Below are positions 36,232 through 46,715 of a stretch of 64,000 nucleotides of DNA, piece after piece. Numbering within the stretch: the first letter of the stretch is position 1; each line of letters begins with the position of its first letter. Made by a program: the position numbers and the translations under genes. The DNA lies in NCBI GenBank assembly GCA_937996535.1, contig CALKVF010000074.1, positions 23,349-87,348 on the forward strand, in the 5' to 3' direction. The notes below the pieces were generated by a model. The model ran no database searches and was not told the DNA's origin. It saw only the letters and a list, made by a program, of their open reading frames with translations. Source of the stretch: an uncultured Novosphingobium sp. (GTDB lineage: Bacteria > Pseudomonadota > Alphaproteobacteria > Sphingomonadales > Sphingomonadaceae).

Positions 36232-37512
36232 CTAGAAATATTCCTTTATCGCCCGAATGATCCGGTCGAGCAGTTCGAGCCAGCCGGTTCCGCCGCGCGG
36301 GGCGCCGCGCGGACCGATGGCGCGGATGTCGATCGGATCGGCCGCGGCATAGAGCACCAGTCCCGCCAGCGTCGAAAATCCAGGGGTAGCATGGGCTTCG
36401 GGCAGCCCCTTGAGATGCTGCGGACGGCCGATCCGCACCGGGCGGCCCAGCGCAGCCTGGGCATAGTCGGCGAGCCCCGCCAGTTCGGCCCCGCCGCCGG
36501 TCAGCACAACCAGCTGCCCGCGCTGCCCCGCAAAGCCCAACCCCTTGAGCGCGCGCGAAACCTCTTCCATCAGCCGTGCGAGCTGGGTGGTGATCACCGA
36601 AACCAGTTCGGCGCGCGGCACGCGGTTCTTGTCATCGGCATGGCGCGCGAGCGGCCCGCTGCCTTCCTCGCCCGGTGCGTTGACCGGGATCATCTCGCGG
36701 TGATCGGCCGGGCTGGCAATGGCCGAGCCATGCACGCATTTCAGGCGTTCGGCCTGGAAGCGGCGGATCCCGAAGGCGCTGGCCACGGCATCGGTGATGT
36801 CGCCCGAGCCCATCGGGATCGTGACCAGCCCAAGCAGCATCCCGGCGGCATAGACCGAGACATTGGTCACCTCACCGCCGAATTCGACCAGTGCGACGCC
36901 CAGTTCGCGCTCTTCCTCGGTCAAACAGGCATAGCCCGCCGCGATCGGCGACCCGACCACGGCCTCAACCTCAAGGTGCGCGTTCTGCACGGCTTCGCTG
37001 ATGTTGCGCACCGGCGCGCCATCAGCCAGCATCACATGGATATCGACCCCGAGCCGTTCGGCATGAAGTCCCTTGGGATCACCCACCCCATCGGCGCCAT
37101 CAAGCGTGTAATGCGCCGGCTGAGCGTGCAGCACGGTCCGTCCATCGGGCTGGATCACGCCGCGCGCGGCGAGCAGCAGGTGCTGAATATCGTCCTGTTC
37201 GATCCGGCGCCCGCCAACATCGACTTCGACCTGCGCAACCTGACTGGCCAGCCCCGCGCCCGAAACGCCGATCCACACGCTCTTGACTGCAGTGTTGGCC
37301 ATCTTTTCGGCCCGATCGATCGCATCGCGCACGGCATAGGTCGCGGCCTGCATGTCGGTGACATAGCCGCGCTTGATCCCTTGCGCGGCGCGGTGGCCCG
37401 AGCCGAGCACGATCATCTCGCCGCTGTCGGACAGGCCGGCGATCATCGCGGAAATGCGGAACGAGCCAATATTCACGGCCGCATAGGTGCGGGCAATCCG
37501 GGGCGGAGCCAT
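36232..37512 (-). CDS. ftsA: Cell division protein FtsA
   Basis: Actin-like ATPase (426 aa) that anchors FtsZ to the membrane. The N-terminal block AAVNIGSFRISAMIAG and the later GGEVTNVSVYAAGMLL and VVLTGGGAELAGLADYAQ are the phosphate and adenosine motifs of the actin/Hsp70 fold. The SHS2 1C domain lies around residues 85-165. The C-terminus ends LELLDRIIRAIKEYF, an amphipathic helix that fits the membrane-targeting sequence. The ATG shares a base with the ftsQ stop (TGATG). Confidence 0.97.
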   Translation of the reverse strand: MAPPRIARTYAAVNIGSFRISAMIAGLSDSGEMIVLGSGHRAAQGIKRGYVTDMQAATYAVRDAIDRAEKMANTAVKSVWIGVSGAGLASQVAQVEVDVGGRRIEQDDIQHLLLAARGVIQPDGRTVLHAQPAHYTLDGADGVGDPKGLHAERLGVDIHVMLADGAPVRNISEAVQNAHLEVEAVVGSPIAAGYACLTEEERELGVALVEFGGEVTNVSVYAAGMLLGLVTIPMGSGDITDAVASAFGIRRFQAERLKCVHGSAIASPADHREMIPVNAPGEEGSGPLARHADDKNRVPRAELVSVITTQLARLMEEVSRALKGLGFAGQRGQLVVLTGGGAELAGLADYAQAALGRPVRIGRPQHLKGLPEAHATPGFSTLAGLVLYAAADPIDIRAIGPRGAPRGGTGWLELLDRIIRAIKEYF

Positions 37513-38648
37513 CAGTTCTTCTCCGCCTTGGTCTTGGGCTTGGACTTGCTGTCGGTCTTGGTGGGGGCCGGTTTGGCCGGGGTTTTTGCGGGTGTCTTCA
37601 CGGGCGTCTTGGCCGCAGTCTTATCGGGAGCCTTCGCCGGCGCCTTTTCGGCCGGCTTGTCCGCCACCTTGGGGGCTGCGGCAGGGGTGGCGGCTTCGCT
37701 GGGCTCCGCAGCGGCAGACGCAGTGCCAGCCGTTGTCGCGGCAACTACGCCGCTGGCCTCGACCGGATCGGTCCGGCCCGGCACGCGCAGGTAAATCCGA
37801 TCGGGCGCGCGCATGTCGAACGCGGCAACCTTGCCGCCCAGCAGGCGATTGACCCCGTCAAGCCGGGCAAAGGTGATCAGCGCCTTGCGCGCCTGGGCAT
37901 CGCCTTCGGGCAGAGCCAGCACTTGCCCCGTGCGGAAAGTCAGGTTCCAGCGCCGGTTGCCGACCCATTCGGCCTCGGTCACCTGCGGCTTGAGCGCGGG
38001 CGCGGTATCCAGCACCCCGGCGAGCGCGAGCACTTGCTGTCCGGCGCCCAGCCCGGAAATCACCAGCTTGCCCGCCGCGCGATCAGGCGCAACGACTTCC
38101 AGTTCGTGCCCTGCCGCATCGATCAGCACCAGCCGGTCAACCTTCTTGAGCACGGCAGCGGGCTGACGCTCGACGATGTCGATCACCAGCGTATCGGGCA
38201 ACTGGCGCGAAACCCGCGCATCCTCGACCCACGACAGCTGCATCAGCCGCGCGCGCAGCGCATCGACATCGAGCAGCGGCATCGCCCGGCGATTGTCGCC
38301 CAGCGCAAGTTCATAGACCTTGAGCTCGTTGAGGTTCTTGGTCCCTCGCACCGAAATGTTGCGCACTTCAAGGCCCGCCTCGTGCGAGACCACGGCGAGC
38401 TGCTCCTGCGCCATCACCGGCACCCCGGCAACGCTTGCCAGCACCCAGGCCAGCGCCGCTGCCGCCAGCAGGATCACGATCAGGAACAGGCGGTGGAGCT
38501 GCGCTTCGCTGAGCGGCACCCAGTCCATCACCAGATCAAGCAGCGATCCGCCGCGCGCGCCCACGGCGCCGGCCTGCCGGGCCTTGCCCTGAGCCGCCGC
38601 CGCCTTGCGAACGCTCTTGCCGCCGCGCTTGATCGTCTGCCCGCTCAT
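37512..38648 (-). CDS. ftsQ: Cell division protein FtsQ with lysine-periodic tail
   Basis: Bitopic divisome protein (378 aa). It has a basic cytoplasmic N-terminus (GGKSVRKAAAAQGKARQ), one membrane helix (about residues 51-73), a POTRA domain (LEVRNISVRGTKNLNELKVYELAL) and the FtsQ beta domain. The FtsQ fold ends near residue 297; the remaining 81 residues are an Ala/Pro/Lys tail. From K327 the tail has a lysine every fourth residue through K359 (KAPA/KTPA-like units). Ordinary FtsQ proteins lack this. It is coupled to ddl by an ATGA overlap. Confidence 0.96.
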   Translation of the reverse strand: MSGQTIKRGGKSVRKAAAAQGKARQAGAVGARGGSLLDLVMDWVPLSEAQLHRLFLIVILLAAAALAWVLASVAGVPVMAQEQLAVVSHEAGLEVRNISVRGTKNLNELKVYELALGDNRRAMPLLDVDALRARLMQLSWVEDARVSRQLPDTLVIDIVERQPAAVLKKVDRLVLIDAAGHELEVVAPDRAAGKLVISGLGAGQQVLALAGVLDTAPALKPQVTEAEWVGNRRWNLTFRTGQVLALPEGDAQARKALITFARLDGVNRLLGGKVAAFDMRAPDRIYLRVPGRTDPVEASGVVAATTAGTASAAAEPSEAATPAAAPKVADKPAEKAPAKAPDKTAAKTPVKTPAKTPAKPAPTKTDSKSKPKTKAEKN

Positions 38649-39598
38649 TTGCCTGCCTTGGTTCCGGGCTTGTCAGCCAGGGCATCGGCAATGATCGCCT
38701 CGACCAGCTCGCCATAGCTCATGCCGAGGTGCTTCGCCTGTTCCGGCACGAGGCTGAGCGGGGTCATGCCCGGCTGGGTGTTGGTTTCCAGCACGAACAG
38801 GCCGGCGAGGCCCTGTTCGTCATCCCAGCGAAAATCGGTGCGGCTGCAGCCCTTGCAGCCGAGCAGCTGGTGCGCGCGCAGCGCCAGATCGAGACAGGCC
38901 TCGGTGATCTCAGCCGGGATTTCCGCCGGGCAGACATGCTCGGTCATCCCGTCGGTATATTTGGCGTCGAAATCATAGAAGCCCGACTTGGGCTTGAGTT
39001 CGGTCACCATCAGCGCGCGGTCGCCCAGCACGGCGGCGGTCAATTCGCGCCCGCGGATGAAGGGTTCGGCCAGCAGCCGGTCAAATTCCTGCCACGGCCC
39101 GCGCGACTGCGGGTTGATCGGGTTGCCGTAATTGCCCTCGGCGGTCACGATCGCCACGCCCACCGACGAGCCTTCGTTGACCGGCTTGAGGACATAGGGA
39201 CGCGGCATCGGATCGCCCGCGAACAGGTCTGCGGTGGAGACGATCCGCCCGGTCGGCATCGGAATGCCGTGGGGGACCAGCGCCTGCTTGGTCAGTTCCT
39301 TGTCGATCGCGATCACCGAGGTAACCATGCCCGAATGGGTATAGGTCAGCCCCATCAGGTCCATCATCCCCTGCACCGTGCCATCTTCGCCCGGCGCGCC
39401 GTGGAGCGCATTGAACACCACGTCGGGCTTGGCCTCCGCCAGCCGCACAGGCACATCGCGGTCCATGTCGATCCGCGTCACCTTGTGCCCGCGGTCTTCA
39501 AGCGCGCTGGCCACGCCTTCGCCGCTCATCAGCGACACCGGGCGTTCGCTGGACCAGCCGCCCATCAGGACCGCGACATGAAGCTTCGGAAGGCTCAC
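38645..39598 (-). CDS. ddl: D-alanine--D-alanine ligase
   Basis: ATP-grasp enzyme (317 aa) making the D-Ala-D-Ala terminus of the peptidoglycan stem. Blocks: LHVAVLMGGWSSERPVSLMSG, VFNALHGAPGEDGTVQGMMDLMG, YVLKPVNEGSSVGVAIV, and FVLETNTQPGMTPLSLVPEQAKHLG (Mg2+ site). The GTG at 39598 is taken as start because it forms a GTGA overlap with the murB stop and has a GGGAAACAA site upstream. An ATG at 39625 would overlap murB by 31 nt and has no ribosome site. The order murB-ddl-ftsQ is standard for alphaproteobacteria. Confidence 0.96.
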   Translation of the reverse strand: MSLPKLHVAVLMGGWSSERPVSLMSGEGVASALEDRGHKVTRIDMDRDVPVRLAEAKPDVVFNALHGAPGEDGTVQGMMDLMGLTYTHSGMVTSVIAIDKELTKQALVPHGIPMPTGRIVSTADLFAGDPMPRPYVLKPVNEGSSVGVAIVTAEGNYGNPINPQSRGPWQEFDRLLAEPFIRGRELTAAVLGDRALMVTELKPKSGFYDFDAKYTDGMTEHVCPAEIPAEITEACLDLALRAHQLLGCKGCSRTDFRWDDEQGLAGLFVLETNTQPGMTPLSLVPEQAKHLGMSYGELVEAIIADALADKPGTKAGK

Positions 39599-40484
39599 TT
39601 GTTTCCCACTCTCTGAATTTCCCATTCGAGCGTCACGCCCGACTTGTCCTTGACCCGGCGGCGCACTTCCTCGCCCAACCCCTCGATGTCGGCGCTGGTT
39701 GCCGTGCCGAGGTTGAGCAGGAAGTTGCAGTGCTTTTCGCTGACCTGTGCCCCGCCCATGACCAGCCCCCGGCAGCCCGCCGCATCGACGAGTTCCCAGG
39801 CCTTGGCGCCATCAGGGTTCTTGAAGGTCGAGCCGCCGGTCTTGGAGCGCAGCGGCTGCGAGGCCTCGCGGCTGGCGGAAATGCGGTCCATCTCTGCTTG
39901 GATGTCCTCAGCCTTGCCGGGCCGCCCCTTGAAGCGCGCGCCGGTCACGATCGCGCCATCGGGCAGGTTGCTGTGGCGATAGGTGTAGCCCAGATCGGCC
40001 ACCGGCAGATGGTGCAGGCTGCCATCGCGCAGCACCACGTCGCAATCGACGAGGATGTCCTTCACCTCGCCGCCATAGGCCCCGCCGTTCATCCGCACGA
40101 AGCCGCCGACCGTGCCGGGGATCGAGCGCAGGAACTCAAGCCCCGCAATGCCGTTGTCGCGCGCGGTCGAGGAGACGAGAATGCCCGAGGCCCCGGCCCC
40201 GCAGTCCAGCGTCAGCTCGGCGCTGCTCGCCACCTTGGCGAAAGCCTTGCCCAGCCGCACGACCACGCCCTGAACCCCGCCATCGCGCACGATCATGTTC
40301 GAGCCCAGCCCCAGCGCCATGACCGGCACCGCGGGATCGAGATCGCGCAGGAAGGCCTGCAGATCGGCAAGGTCAGCTGGCTCGAACAGCCACTGCGCGG
40401 TGCCGCCCGACTTGAACCACACCAGCGGCGCCAGCGGGGCATCAGGGGTCAATTTCCCCCGAACCGGTGGGAGCGCGGCAGTGT

Positions 40485-40488
<4 letters not shown>
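39595..40488 (-). CDS. murB: UDP-N-acetylenolpyruvoylglucosamine reductase
   Basis: FAD enzyme (297 aa) producing UDP-MurNAc. FAD-binding motifs LVWFKSGGTAQWLFEPADLADL and VMALGLGSNMIVRDGG are followed by RSIPGTVGGFVRMNGGAYGGEV and the C-terminal GSTFKNPDGAKAWELVDAAGCRGL with the catalytic Ser-to-Glu region (VSEKHCNFLLN). The start is GTG at 40488, overlapping the murC stop as GTGA. Length and motif order are normal. Confidence 0.96.
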
Positions 40489-41920
<1,432 letters not shown>

Positions 41921-41924
<4 letters not shown>

Positions 41925-43084
41925 GCCACTTGCTCCTGTCCCTGCACGGCCGCACCTTGCGCCACGCGGATCACATCCATCAGCGGCGCACCGCCAAATC
42001 CTTCGACCAGATCAGCCAGATCGCTGGCCGCCTTGGGATAGCCGCAGTTCCACGCCGCGTGCGCGGCATTACCCAGCGTTTCCGGGCTCATCGCGATCGC
42101 CTGGATCTGCTTGGCCAGTTCGGTCGGGGTGAAGCGGTCCTGCCGGATCATCCGCGCACCGCCAGCCGCCGCCACTTCGCGGGTGTTGGCGGCCTGGTGA
42201 TCGTCGGTCGCAATCGGCAGCGGCACGAGGATCGCCGGGCGGCCCACCGCGGTCAGTTCGGCAATGGTCGAAGCCCCGGCGCGCCCGATGAACAGGTGCG
42301 CGTCGGCCAGCCGGGTCGCCATGTCCTCGAAATAGGTGCCAAGTTCAGCCGGGATGTCATGCGCGGCATAACGCGCGCGGACGGCCTCGATATCTTCGGG
42401 GCGGCACTGCTGGGTCACCTGCAGGCGGCTGCGCAGCGCGGGCGGCAGCATGGCGAGGCCATCGGGCACCACATCGGACAGCACCGAGGCGCCCTGGCTT
42501 CCGCCGGTTACCAGCACCCGCAGCAGCCCGTCGGCGGTCAGCGGCGGGAACGGCTGTTCGCGCAGCGCGAGCACTTCGGCGCGCACCGGGTTGCCGATCA
42601 GATGGACCTTGCCCGCATGGCCGCCCTTGAGGCGGTCAACCTCGCGGTAGGAGGTGGCGATGGCATCGACCCGCCCCGCCAGGAAGCGGTTGACCCGGCC
42701 CAGCACTGCGTTCTGTTCGTGAATCACGCTCGGGATCTTGGCCGAAGTCGCCGCCCACAGCGCCGGGAATGCCGGATAGCCGCCAAACCCGATCACGGCG
42801 GACGGCTGGAAGCTGTCAAACAGGCGCAGCGCCATGCGCTTGCCTTCAAGGATCGCGCCGACGCCCGCGGGCCAGTGCAGCGGGTTCTTGCCGATCCGCC
42901 CGGCGGGCAGGACATGGCTGACCAGCGAGGCCGGCTTACCCGGCAGGCGCGCGCCGCGTTCATCGGTGATCAGCGCGACATGATGCCCGCGCCGTTCCAG
43001 TTCCGTGGCGAGCGCGAAAGCGGGGATCAGGTGTCCACCGGTGCCGCCCGCGGCAAGCACGTAATGGCGGGTGATAGCATTCAT
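41921..43084 (-). CDS. murG: UDP-GlcNAc:lipid I N-acetylglucosaminyltransferase
   Basis: GT-B peripheral membrane enzyme (387 aa) converting lipid I to lipid II. N-terminal glycine loop LAAGGTGGHLIPAFALATEL, second loop VIGFGGYPAFPAL and IHEQNAVLGRVNRFL, then LRVLVTGGSQGASVLSDVV and the UDP-GlcNAc site FIGRAGASTIAELTAVGRPAILVPLP. Its ATG forms ATGA with the ftsW stop. Confidence 0.96.
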
Positions 43085-44301
43085 CGTCCGATCCCCAGGT
43101 CGTGCAGAGAAAAGCCCTCGCGCTTGATGAAAGGATTACGCCGGGTAATCGCCAGCAGGAAGCCCACACCAAGGCACAGCGCGATGGTGGAAGAGCCACC
43201 ATAGGAGATCAGCGGCAGGGTCATCCCCTTGGAAGGAAACAGCTGGAGGTTCACCAGGATATTGATGAACGCCTGCCCGCCCAGCTGCGCGGTAAGCCCG
43301 GCAGCGGCCAGCGTGGTGAACAGATCATCCTCGTCCAACTGGCGCAGCAACACCCGCAGCACGATCGCCAGATAGAGCAGCACGATCAGCATACAGATCA
43401 ATAGGCCAAATTCTTCGCCGATGACCGAGAAGATATAGTCGGTATGCGCCTCGGGCAGACCAAGCTTGCGGGTGCCAAGCCACAGCCCACTCCCCGTCCA
43501 GCCGCCCGACAAGAGCGTGCGCTCGGCCAGATCGACCTGATCGAACGCGGTGCCGCCGCCCAGAAACGCGTCGATACGGTGGCGGGCGTTGTCATAGAAC
43601 ATATAGGCGGCCAGCACCGCCACGACGCCCAGCACGCCAAGCCCGGCGATCATCCGCACGTCGATCCCACACATCAGCACGACCACGAACCACACGCCCA
43701 CAAACAGCACCGCCGAACCGAAATCGGGCTGGAGCATCAGCAAGGCCGCGATCAGCCCCATCAGGCCGAGTGACAGCGCCATCACCGGCAGCTTGGGATC
43801 GCGCACTTTCCAGCTCAGCACCCAGGCCAGGCAGATCGCATAGGCGGGTTTGAGGAATTCCGAGGGCTGGAGCGAAATGCCGAGGTTAAGCCAACGCTTC
43901 GCCCCGTTGACCGACGTGCCGACCACCGGCACCAGCATCAGCCCCGCCAGCATGGCAAAGCCCAGCACGATCCCGGCGCGGCGCGCAGTGTCGCGCGGCA
44001 GCATCGAAGCGCCCAGCATCGCCATCAGCCCCAGGAACTGCCAGCGGATGTGGGCGTAGAAGAAATAGAGATCGGGCAGCTTGACCGCCGCGGTCGACAG
44101 GCGGCGCGCACTGGCCGGGCTGGCGGCGGCAACGGCAGCGGTGCCGATCGCCATCAGGGTCAGCACCAGAACCAGCAGCACCCGGTCAATCTCGCGCCAC
44201 CAGACGACCAGTTCGGCGCGGCGGCTGCGCTTGAAGCGGCCCGGATTGGCGGCAGACGAAGCCGGGCCCGAGCGCGCGGCAAAGGCGGGCTGGCTGGCCA
44301 T
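43081..44301 (-). CDS. ftsW: Septal peptidoglycan polymerase FtsW (SEDS)
   Basis: SEDS glycosyltransferase (406 aa), about ten membrane helices, working with the transpeptidase FtsI. Typical signatures: RWLNLGISLQPSEFLKPAYA, GSAVLFVGVWFVVVLMCG, SGGWTGSGLWLGTRKLGLPEAHTDYIFSVIGEEFGL, and MTLPLISYGGSSTIALCLGVG near the end. The N-terminal ~50 residues are basic and cytoplasmic. The ATG at 44301 is used (TGATG with the murD stop, and an AAGGAG site). A TTG immediately upstream is possible but less likely. Confidence 0.96.
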   Translation of the reverse strand: MASQPAFAARSGPASSAANPGRFKRSRRAELVVWWREIDRVLLVLVLTLMAIGTAAVAAASPASARRLSTAAVKLPDLYFFYAHIRWQFLGLMAMLGASMLPRDTARRAGIVLGFAMLAGLMLVPVVGTSVNGAKRWLNLGISLQPSEFLKPAYAICLAWVLSWKVRDPKLPVMALSLGLMGLIAALLMLQPDFGSAVLFVGVWFVVVLMCGIDVRMIAGLGVLGVVAVLAAYMFYDNARHRIDAFLGGGTAFDQVDLAERTLLSGGWTGSGLWLGTRKLGLPEAHTDYIFSVIGEEFGLLICMLIVLLYLAIVLRVLLRQLDEDDLFTTLAAAGLTAQLGGQAFINILVNLQLFPSKGMTLPLISYGGSSTIALCLGVGFLLAITRRNPFIKREGFSLHDLGIGR

Positions 44302-45641
44302 CAAGCGGCTCCTTCGGCGCCTTCGGGCGCAAGCAGGGCATGGACGATCTGGCGGAAATTATCGCCGCGGGCTTCAAAATCGCGGAACTGGTCAAAGCTG
44401 GCGCAGGCCGGCGAGAGCAGCACCACATCACCCGGGCGCGCGGCCTCCATCGCAAAGCGGATCGCATCGCACATCATTTCGCTGCGCACGACCGGCAGGT
44501 GCGGTTCGAGCAGCTCGGCAAAGCGGGGGCCGGCCTCGCCAATGGTATAGGCCGCCGCGACATTGCCGAACCACGGCGCGCATTCGTCCAGATCCTCGCC
44601 CTTGGGCAGCCCGCCGAGGATCCAGTGGACCCGGCGGTGATCGGTCGGCGGAAAGGCGGCCAGCGCCGGCGCGGTCGATGCCGGATTGGTGGCCTTACTG
44701 TCGTTGATGTACAGCACGCCGCCCACTTCGGCGACCCGCTCCATCCGGTGCGGCAGCCCGCGGAAGCTGGCCAGCGCGGGGCGCCACTGCGCCTCGGTGA
44801 TCCCCAGCGCTTCGGCAATGGCGACTGCGACGGCGGCGTTCTGAAGATTGTGCGGACCCTGCAGCGAAGGCCATTCGCTCTGATAGCGCACGATATCGGC
44901 GCCGTCGACATTACGCAGCCGGTCGCCCCCACGGCGGGCCTGTTCGTGCGCGGCGACCACGCGGGTCTCGACATCGCCCACCCCGAACACTGCAAATTGG
45001 TCAGCGCGCTGCAGTTCGAACAGCCGGGCCTTCGACGCACCATAACCGGCAAAGCCATCGTAGCGATCGAGGTGATCGGGGGTCAGGTTGAGCAGCGCCG
45101 CGACATCGCAGGCGAGGCTGTGGGTCAGGTCGATCTGGTAGCTCGACAGTTCGAGCACATAGACCCCGCCCGCATCGAGCGGCTTTTGCGACAGGATCGG
45201 CAGGCCGATATTGCCGCCCATCCGCACCGGCAGGGCGGCAGACTGGATGATGTGGTGGACCAGCGCGGTGGTGGTCGACTTGCCGTTGGTCCCGGTGATC
45301 CCCACCACCCGGTGCGGCGGCAGGCTGGGCCGGGCCAGCGCGAACAGCTCGATATCGCCGATCACCGGCACGCCGAACGCGGCGGCGTGGCCCGCGATCG
45401 GGTGATTGTTGAGCGGCACGCCCGGCGACACCACCACGCCATCGAAGCCCGTAAGGTCCAGCCCCAAGGGATCGGCCAGTTCCACCCCGCGCCCTTCGAG
45501 CGCGCGGCGCGGCTCTTCGCGGCTGTCCCAGGCGGTAACCTGGGCGCCGCTCGCCAAAAGGCTTTCGACCGCCGCCATGCCAGAGCGGGCGAGGCCGAGA
45601 ACGGCATAACGCTTGCCGGCAAAGGCGGGGGAGGTGATCAT
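44301..45641 (-). CDS. murD: UDP-N-acetylmuramoylalanine--D-glutamate ligase
   Basis: Adds D-Glu to UDP-MurNAc-L-Ala (446 aa). The N-terminal domain has KRYAVLGLARSGMAAVESLL and VVVSPGVPLNNHP. The ATP P-loop is GITGTNGKSTTTALVHHII, then LELSSYQIDLTHSL, LNLTPDHLDRYDGF and YINDSKATNPASTAPALAAF. The open frame continues to 45995, but the extra 118 residues are antisense-like Arg/Gly-rich sequence inside mraY; the ATG at 45641 forms ATGA with the mraY stop and restores the normal N-terminus. Confidence 0.96.
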   Translation of the reverse strand: MITSPAFAGKRYAVLGLARSGMAAVESLLASGAQVTAWDSREEPRRALEGRGVELADPLGLDLTGFDGVVVSPGVPLNNHPIAGHAAAFGVPVIGDIELFALARPSLPPHRVVGITGTNGKSTTTALVHHIIQSAALPVRMGGNIGLPILSQKPLDAGGVYVLELSSYQIDLTHSLACDVAALLNLTPDHLDRYDGFAGYGASKARLFELQRADQFAVFGVGDVETRVVAAHEQARRGGDRLRNVDGADIVRYQSEWPSLQGPHNLQNAAVAVAIAEALGITEAQWRPALASFRGLPHRMERVAEVGGVLYINDSKATNPASTAPALAAFPPTDHRRVHWILGGLPKGEDLDECAPWFGNVAAAYTIGEAGPRFAELLEPHLPVVRSEMMCDAIRFAMEAARPGDVVLLSPACASFDQFRDFEARGDNFRQIVHALLAPEGAEGAA

Positions 45642-46708
45642 CGCAGCTTGAGCGTGGACAGTCCGATCAGGGCCAGCACGATCGACACGATCCAGAACCG
45701 GATCACGACAGTCGATTCCTTCCAGCCAAGCTGTTCGAAATGGTGGTGGATCGGGGCCATCTTGAACACCCGCTTGCCGGTGCGCTTGTAGACCGCGACC
45801 TGAATGATCACCGAAACGGCTTCGAGCACGAACAGCCCGCCGACGATGCCGAGCACGATTTCGTGATGCGCCGCAACCGCGATCGCGCCCAGTGCACCGC
45901 CCAGCGCAAGGCTGCCGGTATCGCCCATGAACACCGCGGCCGGCGGGGCGTTGAACCACAGGAAGGCAAGACAGGCGCCCATGATCGCGGCGCACAGGAT
46001 CGCCAGATCACCAGCGCGCGGCACGTGCGGAATGCCGAGGTAATGCGCAAAGTCGGCGCGCCCGGCGAGGTAGGAAATGATCGCAAAGGCCGCAGCCGCG
46101 ATCACCACCGGCATCGTCGCAAGCCCGTCAAGCCCGTCGGTCAGGTTCACTGCGTTGCCCGCACCCACCATGACCACGGCGGCGAACACGTAATAGAACG
46201 GCCCGAGCGGGATATAGCGGCCCGACAGGAACGGCACGTAGAGGTTGGTGCTGATCTGGCTGACGATGATCCACGCCGCCACGCCCGCCACGGCAAATTC
46301 GGCGAGCAGCCGAACCCGGCCAGAAACCCCGGCGGTCGAGCGTTTCTTGACCTTGTCATAGTCATCCAAGAACCCGATCAGGCCAAAGCCCCCGGTGACC
46401 GCGAGACACGCCCAGACGAAAGGGTTGGACAGGTCCATCCACAGCAGCATCGAGACGACCAGCGCAATCAGGATCATCAGCCCGCCCATCGTCGGCGTGC
46501 CGCGCTTGGCGAGGTGGGTCTGCGGCCCGTCCTCACGGATCGGCTGGCCCTTGCCCTGGCGCACGCGCAGCATGTTGATGAACCGCGGACCGATCACCAG
46601 ACCGATGACCAGCGCGGTCATCAGCGCAGCCCCGGCGCGGAAGGTCTGATAGCGAATGAGGTTCGCCAGGCCCTCGAAGTGAAAATAATGTGCGATCAGG
46701 TAAAGCAT
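45638..46708 (-). CDS. mraY: Phospho-MurNAc-pentapeptide transferase
   Basis: Integral membrane enzyme (356 aa, ten helices) making lipid I. Conserved motifs: GPQTHLAKRGTPTMGGLMIL, FGLIGFLDDYDKVKK (catalytic Asp pair), NAVNLTDGLDGLATMP with the NLTDGLDGLA signature, PPAAVFMGDTGSLALGGALG, and the C-terminal KMAPIHHHFEQLGWKES. The MurF stop lies 7 bp upstream, one of the few non-overlapping junctions of the cluster. Confidence 0.97.
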   Translation of the reverse strand: MLYLIAHYFHFEGLANLIRYQTFRAGAALMTALVIGLVIGPRFINMLRVRQGKGQPIREDGPQTHLAKRGTPTMGGLMILIALVVSMLLWMDLSNPFVWACLAVTGGFGLIGFLDDYDKVKKRSTAGVSGRVRLLAEFAVAGVAAWIIVSQISTNLYVPFLSGRYIPLGPFYYVFAAVVMVGAGNAVNLTDGLDGLATMPVVIAAAAFAIISYLAGRADFAHYLGIPHVPRAGDLAILCAAIMGACLAFLWFNAPPAAVFMGDTGSLALGGALGAIAVAAHHEIVLGIVGGLFVLEAVSVIIQVAVYKRTGKRVFKMAPIHHHFEQLGWKESTVVIRFWIVSIVLALIGLSTLKLR

Positions 46709-46715
46709 CCTGATC

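Noticed and set aside
45642..45995. N-terminal extension of murD to 45995
   Set aside because: It would lie within mraY in another frame and is not MurD-like; the ATGA overlap start is standard.
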